In this document: in pieces, positions 22,874 through 33,012 of the stretch
How the letters are laid out: each line of letters begins with the position of its first letter
Numbering within the stretch: position 1 is the first letter of the stretch
NCBI RefSeq assembly: GCF_000419445.1
Contig: NZ_AULK01000002.1
Coordinates: 186,001 to 250,000, forward strand
Direction of reading: 5' to 3'
DNA length: 64,000 nt
DNA from: Gryllotalpicola ginsengisoli DSM 22003
GTDB taxonomy: Bacteria; Actinomycetota; Actinomycetes; Actinomycetales; Microbacteriaceae
The notes under the pieces: model-generated
Seen by the model: the letters and a program-made list of their open reading frames with translations, nothing else
The model's database searches: none
Told to the model about the DNA's origin: nothing
Position numbers and translations under genes: made by a program

Positions 22874-22895
22874 CCCCACCGGCATCCCGGTGGGG
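22874..22895 (+). promoter_or_regulatory. Hairpin in the hpf 5' leader (CCCCACCGG / CCGGTGGGG)
   Basis: A perfect 9 bp stem with a 4-base loop, ending 13 bases before the AGGAGG site at 22909-22914. It could protect the leader or modulate translation. No known riboswitch fold fits in the short leader. Confidence 0.5.
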
Positions 22896-22919
22896 GGCGC
22901 ACCGGAACAGGAGGTCGCG

Positions 22920-23630
22920 ATGGAAATCGACATCACCGGACGAGGCGTCGGCATCACGGACCGCTTTCGCGAGTACGTGACCGAGAAGGCCGAGAAGGTG
23001 TCCCATCTCGCCGAACGCGCGCTCGTGCTGGAGGTCAAGCTGGGCCGGCTGGCGGAGCGCAACGGCACCCCGGGCGACGACCGGGTCGAGCTCACGCTCG
23101 TCGGCCCGGGCCCCGTGGTGCGGGCCGAGGCGACCGCCGCGGACAAGTACGCGGCGTTCGACATCGCCATCGGCCGGCTGCTCGAGCGGGTGCGCAGGGC
23201 CAAGGACCGCCGCAAGGTGCACCGCGGCGGGGCGCATCGCCCCACCTCGCTGCACGAGGCGTCCAGCGCCGCCTTCGCCGGCACCGACCTCACCCCGGTC
23301 TCCGCCGACGTGCTCACGAAGGTGCGCACCGGCGAGATCCCGGTCGTGGCCGATGAGACGCCCGAGGAGAAGGAGGAGCGCGAAGAGTACTGCCCCGTCG
23401 TGATCCGCACCAAGACCTTCGCCTCCGTGCCGATGACGGTCGACGACGCGCTCTACTACATGGAGCTCGTCGGACACGATTTCTATCTCTTCATCGACAG
23501 CGCGACGAACCGCCCCAGCGTCGTGTACCGCCGCAAAGGCTGGGACTACGGGGTCATCCAGCTGGACGACGAGGCCGACGAGCTGCAGGAGGCCGCCACG
23601 GCGGCGCGCAAGCTCGCCGCCGTCGACTAG
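22920..23630 (+). CDS. hpf: Long-form ribosome hibernation promoting factor HPF
   Basis: 236 residues. The N-terminal RaiA-like domain (MEIDITGRGVGITDRFREYV to about residue 105) binds the 30S decoding centre; a linker rich in Glu/Pro leads to the C-terminal dimerisation domain 'PVVIRTKTFASVPMTVDDAL' to 'YRRKGWDYGVIQLDDE', which makes 100S dimers. The start at 22920 is decided by AGGAGG five bases upstream; an earlier in-frame ATG at 22890 lies within the leader hairpin. It has its own housekeeping promoter, and a hairpin follows the stop. Placement between comF and secA is standard for the phylum. Confidence 0.95.
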   Translation: MEIDITGRGVGITDRFREYVTEKAEKVSHLAERALVLEVKLGRLAERNGTPGDDRVELTLVGPGPVVRAEATAADKYAAFDIAIGRLLERVRRAKDRRKVHRGGAHRPTSLHEASSAAFAGTDLTPVSADVLTKVRTGEIPVVADETPEEKEEREEYCPVVIRTKTFASVPMTVDDALYYMELVGHDFYLFIDSATNRPSVVYRRKGWDYGVIQLDDEADELQEAATAARKLAAVD

Positions 23631-23644
23631 CGCGAACGCCGGCT

Positions 23645-23671
23645 GGGCGGCGCCTCCGAAGGGCGCCGCCC
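23645..23671 (+). terminator. Terminator hairpin after hpf
   Basis: A perfect 10 bp GC stem (GGGCGGCGCC with GGCGCCGCCC) and a 7-base loop, 15 bases after the hpf stop. No T-run. It separates hpf from secA, which has its own leader and a possible TAGACT -10 box at 23700-23705. Confidence 0.7.
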
Positions 23672-23744
23672 GGTCAGCTTCATGACAGAGCGCCATAGGT
23701 AGACTGATCGGGTTCACCGCCCGACACAGGGGAGAGATAAGCCC

Positions 23745-26555
<2,811 letters not shown>

Positions 26556-26576
26556 CCCGCCGCGACGCGGCCGCCG

Positions 26577-26993
26577 TCACAGCAGGCTGATGCTCGTCGC
26601 CCGCCAGCGGCGGTCGAGCCCCTCGAGCCGCAGGGCGACCGCCCGCACGCGGCCGGGCATCTGCACGACGACGGCCGCCTCGACGACGCCGGGCGCCGGC
26701 TCGCAGGTGTGCGTGGAGAGGATGACCAGGCGCGGCCGCTGCGGCGCCACGCCCTTCAGCGATCGTGCCCGCGCGGCGAAGGTGGCCCGGCGCATCAGCC
26801 CCAGATAGACCCCCTCGGTCACCCATCGGGAGAGCTGCTCGAGATCGCGCGCCCCGGCGACGATCTCGATGACGCAGCGCGTCAGGTTGGCGATCAGCGG
26901 CGCCGGGTCGGGCAGGTCGGTGGTGCGCTGCACCCCGAAGAACTCGTCGGTGTCGATGCGTGAACGCTGCGCCGCAGCGGACTGTGGGCTCAT
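26577..26993 (-). CDS. Rv3235-like protein (DUF6459)
   Basis: 138 residues from MSPQSAAAQRSRIDTDEFFG. A compact alpha/beta region has 'PLIANLTRCVIEIVAGARDLEQLSRWV' followed by 'RRATFAARARSLKG' and a C-terminal strand pattern ending 'VRAVALRLEGLDRRWRATSI'. Small proteins of this type are encoded beside secA throughout actinobacteria; no activity is known. It converges with secA with only about 20 bases between stops. The longer open frame upstream of 26993 is rejected because it runs through the intergenic promoter region. Confidence 0.72.
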   Translation of the reverse strand: MSPQSAAAQRSRIDTDEFFGVQRTTDLPDPAPLIANLTRCVIEIVAGARDLEQLSRWVTEGVYLGLMRRATFAARARSLKGVAPQRPRLVILSTHTCEPAPGVVEAAVVVQMPGRVRAVALRLEGLDRRWRATSISLL

Positions 26994-27144
26994 GTGCGTG
27001 ATTCCCCCGAAGACGATGCCGCCGACCCCTGTGCGTGAGATCGGTGACGTGACTCTTTCAGGGGGCAGACGCGGGTGTCCAGGGTTTATGTGCCCTGTTA
27101 GCAACTCGCGCCCGGGCACGAGACACCGCGGTACCGTGCCCGGC

Positions 27145-27729
27145 ATGCGCTTCGACAAGCTCTTCGAGGATCTCGAGGGTCAGCTCGAGACGGAGCTCGC
27201 CGCCCAGGGCGCCGCACGCGAGGCAGAGGAGGAGCGGTTGCGGCTGGCCCGGCTGACCCTGCGGGAGCGGCTGTCGACGCTCGCGGGCCTCGGCTCGGGC
27301 ATCCGTGCGCAACTCGTCGACGGGTCGGTGCTGAGCCTCACACCCGGCACGGTCGGCAAGGACTGGTTCTCCGCCGACCTCGCCGACGCCGGGGCATGCA
27401 TCGTGCGCCTCGACGCGGTGACGGCGCTCTCGCTCACGCTCGAGCAGGCACGCGCGAGCAGCGAGCGGATGCCTCCCTCAGGCGCCGCCCGCGAGGCCCT
27501 CGCCGCCCGTATCGGCGTCGGAGTGCCCCTGCGCGACCTCGCCCGCCGCCGCGTGCCGGTCGACGTGTTCGCGCTCGGGCATGCCGTGCCGGTGCACGGC
27601 ACGATCGACCGCGTCGGCGCCGACCACCTCGAGCTCGCCGTGCACGAGCGCGGCGCGGCCCGGCGTGCCCGCGCGGTGACCGAACTGCGGCTCATCGCCC
27701 TGTCGGCCCTCGCCCGCGTCGCGGTGTGA
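27145..27729 (+). CDS. Conserved hypothetical protein, 194 residues
   Basis: Begins MRFDKLFEDLEGQLETELAA, an acidic amphipathic helix probably forming a coiled coil (about residues 5-45), followed by a beta-rich region with 'GSGIRAQLVDGSVLSLTPGTVGKDWFSADL' style strands that resemble a small barrel. I do not recognise a named family. The start is supported by TACCGT, a TANNNT -10 box 7 bases upstream. It is cytosolic and convergent with the BldC-like gene; the 151-base gap on its left presumably holds the promoter of the divergent DUF6459 gene as well. Confidence 0.7.
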   Translation: MRFDKLFEDLEGQLETELAAQGAAREAEEERLRLARLTLRERLSTLAGLGSGIRAQLVDGSVLSLTPGTVGKDWFSADLADAGACIVRLDAVTALSLTLEQARASSERMPPSGAAREALAARIGVGVPLRDLARRRVPVDVFALGHAVPVHGTIDRVGADHLELAVHERGAARRARAVTELRLIALSALARVAV

Positions 27730-27732
27730 GCG

Positions 27733-28008
27733 CTACTCGGGCCGGATGATCGTGCCGCCCGACAGCTCGGCGAGACTCGCAAAGTCGGACTGCTCCCACA
27801 GCGCACGGCGACGCTGCTGCTCGTACAGGCTCGAGATGTACGACTCGAGCACCTCGCGCTCGATGCGCCACTGCGGCCCGACCTGGATCGCCGGCAGCTC
27901 GCCCGACTCGACCAACGCCATCACCTCGGAGACCTCGACGTTGAGGATCTCGGCCGTGTCGGCGACGGTGAGGAACCGGATCGCGTCGCCTGCGGACTGA
28001 GGGGCCAT
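27733..28008 (-). CDS. Small helix-turn-helix DNA-binding protein (BldC/excisionase-like)
   Basis: 91 residues. 'RFLTVADTAEILNVEVSEVMALVESGELPAIQ' is a MerR/excisionase-type helix-turn-helix, followed by 'VGPQWRIEREVLESYISSLYEQQRR', the wing and closing helix. The layout matches the BldC family, small regulators that bind direct repeats cooperatively. The ATG lies 7 bases after CATAAT on the minus strand, so the message is probably leaderless. A consensus DnaA box lies in the divergent region upstream (28049-28057). Confidence 0.83.
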   Translation of the reverse strand: MAPQSAGDAIRFLTVADTAEILNVEVSEVMALVESGELPAIQVGPQWRIEREVLESYISSLYEQQRRRALWEQSDFASLAELSGGTIIRPE

Positions 28009-28048
28009 GCTGTCGATTATGACCGCACCGCGTCGCGCGCGTCCGCAC

Positions 28049-28057
28049 TGTGGATAA
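28049..28057 (-). promoter_or_regulatory. Consensus DnaA box TTATCCACA
   Basis: A perfect 9-base DnaA box on the minus strand in the 90-base region between the BldC-like gene and the SAF-domain gene. It stands alone, so it is not an origin. Upstream placement suggests DnaA might regulate one of the two genes. Confidence 0.5.
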
Positions 28058-28098
28058 CTTCGCGCCCAGAGTCGGCCGCTTGCTCCACCATGGTCGGC

Positions 28099-28719
28099 AT
28101 GACACAGCCCGTCGCCGTCCCGCCCCGCCCGCGGCCCGTGTGGCTCGAACCGCGCTTCGTCGTCGGCGTGCTGCTCGTCGTCGCCTCCATCGCCGGGGTG
28201 AGCACCCTGCTGGCGCTCGCCGACCGCACCGAGGTCGTCTATGCGGCACGGCACGCGCTCGCCGCGGGCGACCGGATCGACGCCGACGACATCGTCGCGG
28301 TCCGGGTGCGGCTGGGCTCCGCCCAGGCCTCCTACCTCGCCGCCCCGCCCAAGCCGGGCGCGGTCGTGACCCGCACCGTCGAGAAGGGGGAGCTCGTGCC
28401 GCGGGGTGCGCTCGGCACCGCCGCCGGGCAGAACACCACGAGCGTCGTCGTCGAGGTCGACGGCCAGCTGCCCGAGTCGGTCGACACCGGCCGAGCCGTC
28501 GACGTGTGGGCGGCCGCCGCCCCCGCCACGGGCGGCACGTCCTCCCCGCCGCAGGTCCTCGTATCCGGCGCCACGGTGGTGCGGCTCGTGTCGGACGACG
28601 GCCTCGGCTCCTCGTCGGGCGTCTCCGTCGAGGTTCGCATCCCCAAGGAGTCGGCGCCGTCGCTGCTCGAGGCGATCGCGAACGGCGACGTCGTGTCCGT
28701 GCTCCCGGCGGGGGACTGA
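28099..28719 (+). CDS. SAF-domain membrane protein (CpaB/RcpC-like)
   Basis: About 206 residues from MTQPVAVPPRPRPVWLEPRF; an alternative ATG is at 28090. A single transmembrane helix (about residues 21-42) anchors a SAF domain: 'VVYAARHALAAGDRIDADDIVAVRVRLG' and 'VVTRTVEKGELVPRGAL'. SAF domains occur in the CpaB protein of tad pilus systems and in antifreeze-like proteins. The following gene encodes a CpaE/ParA-like ATPase, which fits a remnant or minimal tad-type pair, but no pilin, CpaF or TadBC genes are nearby. Confidence 0.75.
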   Translation: MTQPVAVPPRPRPVWLEPRFVVGVLLVVASIAGVSTLLALADRTEVVYAARHALAAGDRIDADDIVAVRVRLGSAQASYLAAPPKPGAVVTRTVEKGELVPRGALGTAAGQNTTSVVVEVDGQLPESVDTGRAVDVWAAAAPATGGTSSPPQVLVSGATVVRLVSDDGLGSSSGVSVEVRIPKESAPSLLEAIANGDVVSVLPAGD

Positions 28720-28720
28720 C

Positions 28721-30010
28721 ATGGCCCAGCTCGCCTTCTGCCTCGACCGCCACGCGGAGGATGCGCTGCTGACCGGCGCGCTCGATGCGGGCCACGCGGT
28801 GCTCGCCCGGGTGCAGACCGCCGGCGAGCTGGCCGGGGTGCTCGCCGCGCACCGCGTCGACATCGCCGTGGTCACAGCGGCCCCGCTGCGCATCACGCCC
28901 GAGCTGCGGCAGGCGGCCGCCTCCGCCGGCACCCGGCTGGTCGCGATCGCGGCCGACGACGAGGCGCGCGCCCTGGCCCGCGGGGCGGGCGTGGCCGACG
29001 TGGTGCCGCAGCCGGCGGACTGGCCCGAGTTCGAACGGATGCTGGAGACCCCGGCCGCCCCGACCGGCGGCGGCGACGGGCCGGGCGGGGAAGCATCCGT
29101 GATCGTCGTGTGGGGGCCCACCGGCGCACCCGGCCGCACCAGCCTCGCCGTGTCGATCGCCGCCGAGCTCGCCCTGACCGGCGCGCACGTCGCCCTCGTC
29201 GACGCCGACAGCTACGGCGGCTCGGTCGCGCCGTGGCTCGGTCTGCTCGACGAGGCGCCCGGCTTCGCCGCCGCCTGCCGGCTCGCGGGAGCCGGGCAGC
29301 TCACCCGCGTGGAGATCGACCGCGTCGCCCAGTACGTGCCGACCCCGCGGGGCGCGCTCGCCGTGCTCACCGGCATCGCCCGCGCCTCCCGCTGGCCCGA
29401 GCTCGGCCAGGACCGGGTCGGCCGTGTGCTCGCCGCGCTCGCCGGCTGGTTCCAGCATGTCGTCGTCGACGTGGGGTTCAACCTCGAGGCCGACGAAGAG
29501 ATCGCGAGCGACCTGTTCGCCCCGCGCCGGAACGCGGCCACCCTCGCGGCGCTCGAGGCGGCGACGCAGCTCGTCTGCGTCGGCGCCGCCGACCCGGTCG
29601 GTCTATCACGGCTGCTGCGCTGCCAGCCCGAGGCCGCCCGGCTCGCCGCCGGGGCGCGGAGCCACGTCGTCGTCAACCGGGTGCGCGAGGGCGTCGTCGG
29701 CGCCCGCCCCGAGGCGCAGATCGCCGCCGCGCTCGAGCGCTTCGGCGGCATGGTGCCGGCGGCGCTGGTGCCCGAGGACCAGCCGGCGTTCGACCTGGCG
29801 ATGCGCACCGCCCAGCCCCTTGCCGCCGTGGCACCCCGCTCGGCCGCGCGCCTGGCCGTCCGCCAGCTGGTGACCGGGCCGATCCTCGGCGTCGAGGAGC
29901 CCGCACCGGGTCGCCGCCGCACCCGCCCTGCCCGGCGGGGGCGGCCCCGCCCCGCCCCGGATCCGGCCGCAGGCGCCGCCCTAGACTGGCAGGGTGTCCA
30001 CCCTCAGTGA
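28721..30010 (+). CDS. CpaE/MinD/ParA-like ATPase with Arg in the Walker A position
   Basis: 429 residues. An N-terminal pseudo-receiver-like domain (about 1-110, 'AFCLDRHAEDALLTGALDAGH') precedes a ParA/MinD P-loop domain. The P-loop reads 'VVWGPTGAPGRTSLAVSIA', with Arg139 where most ParA proteins have the Walker A lysine. Walker A' Asp is present in 'VALVDADSYGGSVA' and Walker B-like 'HVVVDVGFNLEADEEIASD'. The C-terminus is a short basic tail. The start is one base after the SAF-gene stop region, so the pair is an operon. The end overlaps the PdtaS-like gene by 17 bases. Likely role: polar positioning or assembly of a surface structure; this is inferred. Confidence 0.78.
   Translation: MAQLAFCLDRHAEDALLTGALDAGHAVLARVQTAGELAGVLAAHRVDIAVVTAAPLRITPELRQAAASAGTRLVAIAADDEARALARGAGVADVVPQPADWPEFERMLETPAAPTGGGDGPGGEASVIVVWGPTGAPGRTSLAVSIAAELALTGAHVALVDADSYGGSVAPWLGLLDEAPGFAAACRLAGAGQLTRVEIDRVAQYVPTPRGALAVLTGIARASRWPELGQDRVGRVLAALAGWFQHVVVDVGFNLEADEEIASDLFAPRRNAATLAALEAATQLVCVGAADPVGLSRLLRCQPEAARLAAGARSHVVVNRVREGVVGARPEAQIAAALERFGGMVPAALVPEDQPAFDLAMRTAQPLAAVAPRSAARLAVRQLVTGPILGVEEPAPGRRRTRPARRGRPRPAPDPAAGAALDWQGVHPQ
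29982..29987 (+). promoter_or_regulatory. -10 box TAGACT for leaderless pdtaS
   Basis: TAGACT lies 6 bases before the GTG at 29994 and inside the 3' end of the CpaE-like gene, giving the kinase its own leaderless transcript. The intervening bases GGCAGG leave little room for a Shine-Dalgarno. Confidence 0.6.
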
Positions 30011-31490
30011 CCTCGTCATCGCCCACGGCCGCTCCACTCCTGAGGACATCGAGTGGATGCACATGCTGGTCGGCGACGGGCAGCTGCTGGCCGATCTGGC
30101 CTTCGCCGACATCGTGCTGTGGGTTCCCACCGACGACGGGTTCATCGCCGTGGCGCACTCGCGCCCCTCCAGCGCGGCGACGCTCTTCTACCGCGACATC
30201 GTCGGGCAGAGCATCCGCCCCGAGTGGCGGCAGCAGGTGACCGAGGCGTTCGAGACCGGCCGCATCGTCGACTCGAGCGCGCCGGAGTGGTATGAGGAGA
30301 CCCCGACGCGCGTGCGCGCCGTTCCGGTGCTGCGCCGGCTCGGGTCGAGCAGCGCGAAGACGACGGATGCCCCGATCGCGGTGCTCACCCGGCACACGAA
30401 CCTCAGCGAGGCCCGCACGCCCGGGCGTCAGGAGCTGACCTTCAACGACTGCGCGAACGACCTGTTCGCCATGATCGCCACGGGCGACTTCCCCGACCTC
30501 GGGGCGCCGAGCGGACCGCGCCGCGGCGCCCCCCGCGCGTCCGACGGCCTCATCCGCCTCGACGTCGAGGGCATCACCACCTTCGCGAGCCCCAACGCCC
30601 TCTCCGCGTTCAACCGCATCGGGTTCACCGACGAGCTCGAGGGCGAGTCGCTGGCGGAGGTCACGACCTCGCTGCTCACCGGGCACACCGCCATCGACGA
30701 ATCACTGCCGCTGGTCGTCACGGGGCGTGCGCCGTGGCGCACCGACGTCGACGTACGGGGCGTGACGATCTCGCTGCGGGCCATTCCGATCCGCAACCGC
30801 GGCGAGCGCGTGGGCGCCATCGTGCTGGTGCGCGACGTCACCGAGATGCGGCACCAGGAGCGGGAGCTGATCACCAAGGATGCGACGATCCGCGAGATCC
30901 ACCACCGGGTCAAGAACAACCTGCAGACGGTGGCCTCGCTGCTGCGCATCCAGGCCCGGCGCTCGCACTCCGACGAGGCGAAGGAGGCGCTCGGTCAGGC
31001 GATGCGCCGCGTGGCGGCGATCGCCGTCGTGCACGACACCCTGTCGGAAGGGCTCGCGCAGGCCGTCGACTTCGACACGGTCTTCGACCGCGTGCTGATG
31101 CTCATCACCGAGGTCGCCTCGAGCCACAACACCACCGTGCGGCCGACCAAGTCGGGCACCTTCGGTGTGCTGCCGAGCGAATACGCCACGCCGCTCGCCC
31201 TGGCGCTGACCGAGCTGGTCACCAACGCGGTCGAGCACGGGCTCGCCGACCGCTCGGGCGAGGTGCAGATCGTCGCCGAACGCACGGGGGAGATGCTCTC
31301 CGTGAAAGTCATCGACGACGGAGTCGGGCTGCCCGAAGGGAAGGTCGGCAGCGGCCTCGGCACGCAGATCGTGCGCACCCTGATCCAGGGCGAACTGGGC
31401 GGTGCGATCGACTGGCACACCATGGTGGGCGCCGGCACCGAGGTGACGGTGGAGATCCCGCTCAGGTACCTCAGTTCAAGCAAGGCTTGA
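29994..31490 (+). CDS. pdtaS: PdtaS-like cytosolic sensor histidine kinase (HisKA_2/HWE type)
   Basis: 498 residues, no membrane segment. An N-terminal GAF-like domain (about 15-160) and a PAS-like domain (about 185-285, ending 'GAIVLVRDVTEMRHQERELI') precede the H-box 'IREIHHRVKNNLQTVASLL' with His303 as probable phosphorylation site. The ATPase domain has 'TELVTNAVEHGL', 'VIDDGVGLPEG' and 'GLGTQIVRTLIQGELGG'. This is the architecture of PdtaS, which signals to an ANTAR-type RNA-binding regulator (PdtaR); no such partner is encoded in the window. WhiB1 follows on the opposite strand. Confidence 0.92.
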   Translation: MSTLSDLVIAHGRSTPEDIEWMHMLVGDGQLLADLAFADIVLWVPTDDGFIAVAHSRPSSAATLFYRDIVGQSIRPEWRQQVTEAFETGRIVDSSAPEWYEETPTRVRAVPVLRRLGSSSAKTTDAPIAVLTRHTNLSEARTPGRQELTFNDCANDLFAMIATGDFPDLGAPSGPRRGAPRASDGLIRLDVEGITTFASPNALSAFNRIGFTDELEGESLAEVTTSLLTGHTAIDESLPLVVTGRAPWRTDVDVRGVTISLRAIPIRNRGERVGAIVLVRDVTEMRHQERELITKDATIREIHHRVKNNLQTVASLLRIQARRSHSDEAKEALGQAMRRVAAIAVVHDTLSEGLAQAVDFDTVFDRVLMLITEVASSHNTTVRPTKSGTFGVLPSEYATPLALALTELVTNAVEHGLADRSGEVQIVAERTGEMLSVKVIDDGVGLPEGKVGSGLGTQIVRTLIQGELGGAIDWHTMVGAGTEVTVEIPLRYLSSSKA

Positions 31491-31511
31491 GCTGAGGGCT
31501 GTGCTTGTCGT

Positions 31512-31612
31512 GTGCGCCGGTGCTCGCCCGGCGCACCGCGGTCGGCTTTTCGGGTTCCCGCGTTCGCGGGCGAGCAAGTCGCTCGCTTGTGGAGCGCGGT
31601 GCGCGGCGTACC
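31512..31612 (+). repeat. Family C repeat, copy 1
   Basis: Begins with a 9 bp hairpin (31512-31536, GTGCGCCGG/CCGGCGCAC) and contains at 31569-31582 the shared core GGCGAGCAAGTCGC, which forms a second hairpin with loop GCAAG. It lies between convergent pdtaS and whiB1 and probably helps terminate both. It shares the GCGGTCGGCT and GTGGAGCG segments with copy 3 (56962-57060, opposite strand). Confidence 0.6.
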
Positions 31613-31614
31613 GC

Positions 31615-31863
31615 TCAGCTGGCGCGACGGGCGCGGGCCGCGCGGCGCTTCAGGGCGCGGCGCTCGTCTTCGGAGAGACCGCCCCACACGCCCGAGTCCT
31701 GACCGGTCTCGAGGGCGTACTGCAGGCAGATCTCGGTGACGGTGCAACGGCCGCACACGGCCTTGGCCTTCTCGATCTGGTCGACGGCCGGGCCCGTGTT
31801 GCCCACCGGGAAGAACAGCTCGGGGTCGGCGGTGAGGCAAGCGGCTTTGTCGCGCCAGTCCAT
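31615..31863 (-). CDS. whiB1: WhiB-family iron-sulfur protein (WhiB1-like)
   Basis: 82 residues. Cys9, Cys37, Cys40 and Cys46 are the four cluster ligands; 'GVWGG' at 58-62 contacts the sigma factor, and the basic tail 'RRALKRRAARARRAS' binds DNA. The start MDWRDKAACLTADPELFFPV is close to WhiB1, an essential regulator whose [4Fe-4S] cluster reacts with nitric oxide. The promoter should lie in 31864-32063, a 200-base gap shared with the divergent small membrane protein; I see no strong consensus there. Confidence 0.93.
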   Translation of the reverse strand: MDWRDKAACLTADPELFFPVGNTGPAVDQIEKAKAVCGRCTVTEICLQYALETGQDSGVWGGLSEDERRALKRRAARARRAS

Positions 31864-32063
31864 ACGTGTGCTCCTTCTGGTCTTACAGCAGGCAGACGAG
31901 GAGATTCGGGTGGCGCCTCGTCGGCGAACAGGAAAGTCGAGTGACAGGGCCTGAATCCGGTGGGTTACTAGACCTGCCCACAGCCCCGTGAGCGAAAACT
32001 CGAACTCAGATATCCTCCCACGGGGGACACCCCCGGATCAATAGTTTCGTATGGGATAACTCT

Positions 32064-32504
32064 GTGAACACACGCCTGCAATCTTCATCTGCTACACGGC
32101 CCCCGCTCCTCACCGTGCTCGCGGCCCTGCTCAGCATCGAGGCGGTCGCGGTGCTCGCCGCAGTCATTCTGTCGGGCCTCGCGCTGGCGGGCAATGGTGC
32201 GAAGTCGGAGGCCGACGGTGTCGCGCTTCTCGTGTGCGTGGTGATCGGCTTCCTCTGGGTCGGCGCGGCGGCCGCGGGGGCGTGGCTCGCGGCCTCGTGG
32301 ATGCGCGGCCTCGCGACCGTGTGGCAGCTGGTGCAACTCGCCGTCGCCGCCGGCGCGTTCGAGGATCTGATCGGGGGAGCCGGGCTCGGCGTCGCGTTGC
32401 TCGTGCTCGGCCTCGTCGGCCTGGGGCTGCTGTTCACCCCGCAGGTGACGCGCGCGGTCGGCCGGCGGCCCGAGGCATCCGTCGACGACGCGCCGCGCCG
32501 TTAG
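32064..32504 (+). CDS. Small four-helix membrane protein
   Basis: 146 residues. Hydrophobic segments near residues 15-42, 52-80, 85-105 and 108-128, with a short Arg/Pro tail. I do not recognise a family; it is typical of hypothetical membrane proteins found beside whiB1 in Microbacteriaceae. The GTG at 32064 is chosen because it directly precedes a basic/polar N-terminus (NTRLQSSSATRP). Its stop overlaps the stop of the convergent bcp gene by 4 bases (TTAG). Confidence 0.7.
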   Translation: MNTRLQSSSATRPPLLTVLAALLSIEAVAVLAAVILSGLALAGNGAKSEADGVALLVCVVIGFLWVGAAAAGAWLAASWMRGLATVWQLVQLAVAAGAFEDLIGGAGLGVALLVLGLVGLGLLFTPQVTRAVGRRPEASVDDAPRR

Positions 32505-33001
32505 GCGAGCTTCAGCTTCTTGCGCAGCATGTTCAGGTGCCCCTTCGCCTTCACGTTGTAGAGGGCGTGCGCGAGCGTGCCGTCGGGGCGCACGACGAAG
32601 GTGGAGCGCAGCACGCCCACGACCGTCTTGCCGTAGAGCTGCTTCTGCCCCCACACGCCGTACGCGCGGTGCACTTCGAGCGACTCGTCGGAGAGCAGCG
32701 GGAAGTCGAGGTGCTCGGCCGCGGCGAACGCCGCGAGGGCGGCGGGGGCGTCCTTCGAGACGCCGAGCACCGCGTAGCCGGCATCCGCCAGCTCGCCGAG
32801 GTTGTCGCGGAAGTCGCAGGCCTGCGTCGTGCACGCGGGGGTCGACGCGGCCGGGTAGAAGTAGACGATCACGTCTTCTCCGGCGAAGTCGGAGAGCGAG
32901 ACCGGCCGGCCGTCCTTGTCAGGGAGGGTGAAGCCGGGCGCCCGGTCGCCGGGGGCGAGACGGATGCTGCTGGGCAGGGTCTCCTCGCTGGTGGTGCTCA
33001 T
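32501..33001 (-). CDS. bcp: Thioredoxin-dependent thiol peroxidase (Bcp/PrxQ)
   Basis: 166 residues. 'VIVYFYPAASTPACTTQACDFRDN' holds the peroxidatic Cys57 and the resolving Cys62 in the atypical 2-Cys PrxQ arrangement. 'GVSKDAPAALAAFAAAEHLDFPLLSDES' and 'VRSTFVVRPDG'-like strands (visible as VLRSTFVVRPDG) complete the thioredoxin fold. It reduces hydrogen and organic peroxides in the cytosol. It lies 11 bases downstream of the sugar-permease stop on the same strand, so it could be co-transcribed, though functionally unrelated. Confidence 0.93.
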   Translation of the reverse strand: MSTTSEETLPSSIRLAPGDRAPGFTLPDKDGRPVSLSDFAGEDVIVYFYPAASTPACTTQACDFRDNLGELADAGYAVLGVSKDAPAALAAFAAAEHLDFPLLSDESLEVHRAYGVWGQKQLYGKTVVGVLRSTFVVRPDGTLAHALYNVKAKGHLNMLRKKLKLA

Positions 33002-33012
33002 CTCTCTCGAGA

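Noticed and set aside
28049-28057. Replication origin from the DnaA box
   Set aside because: A single box without clustering, AT-rich unwinding region or dnaA/dnaN neighbours.
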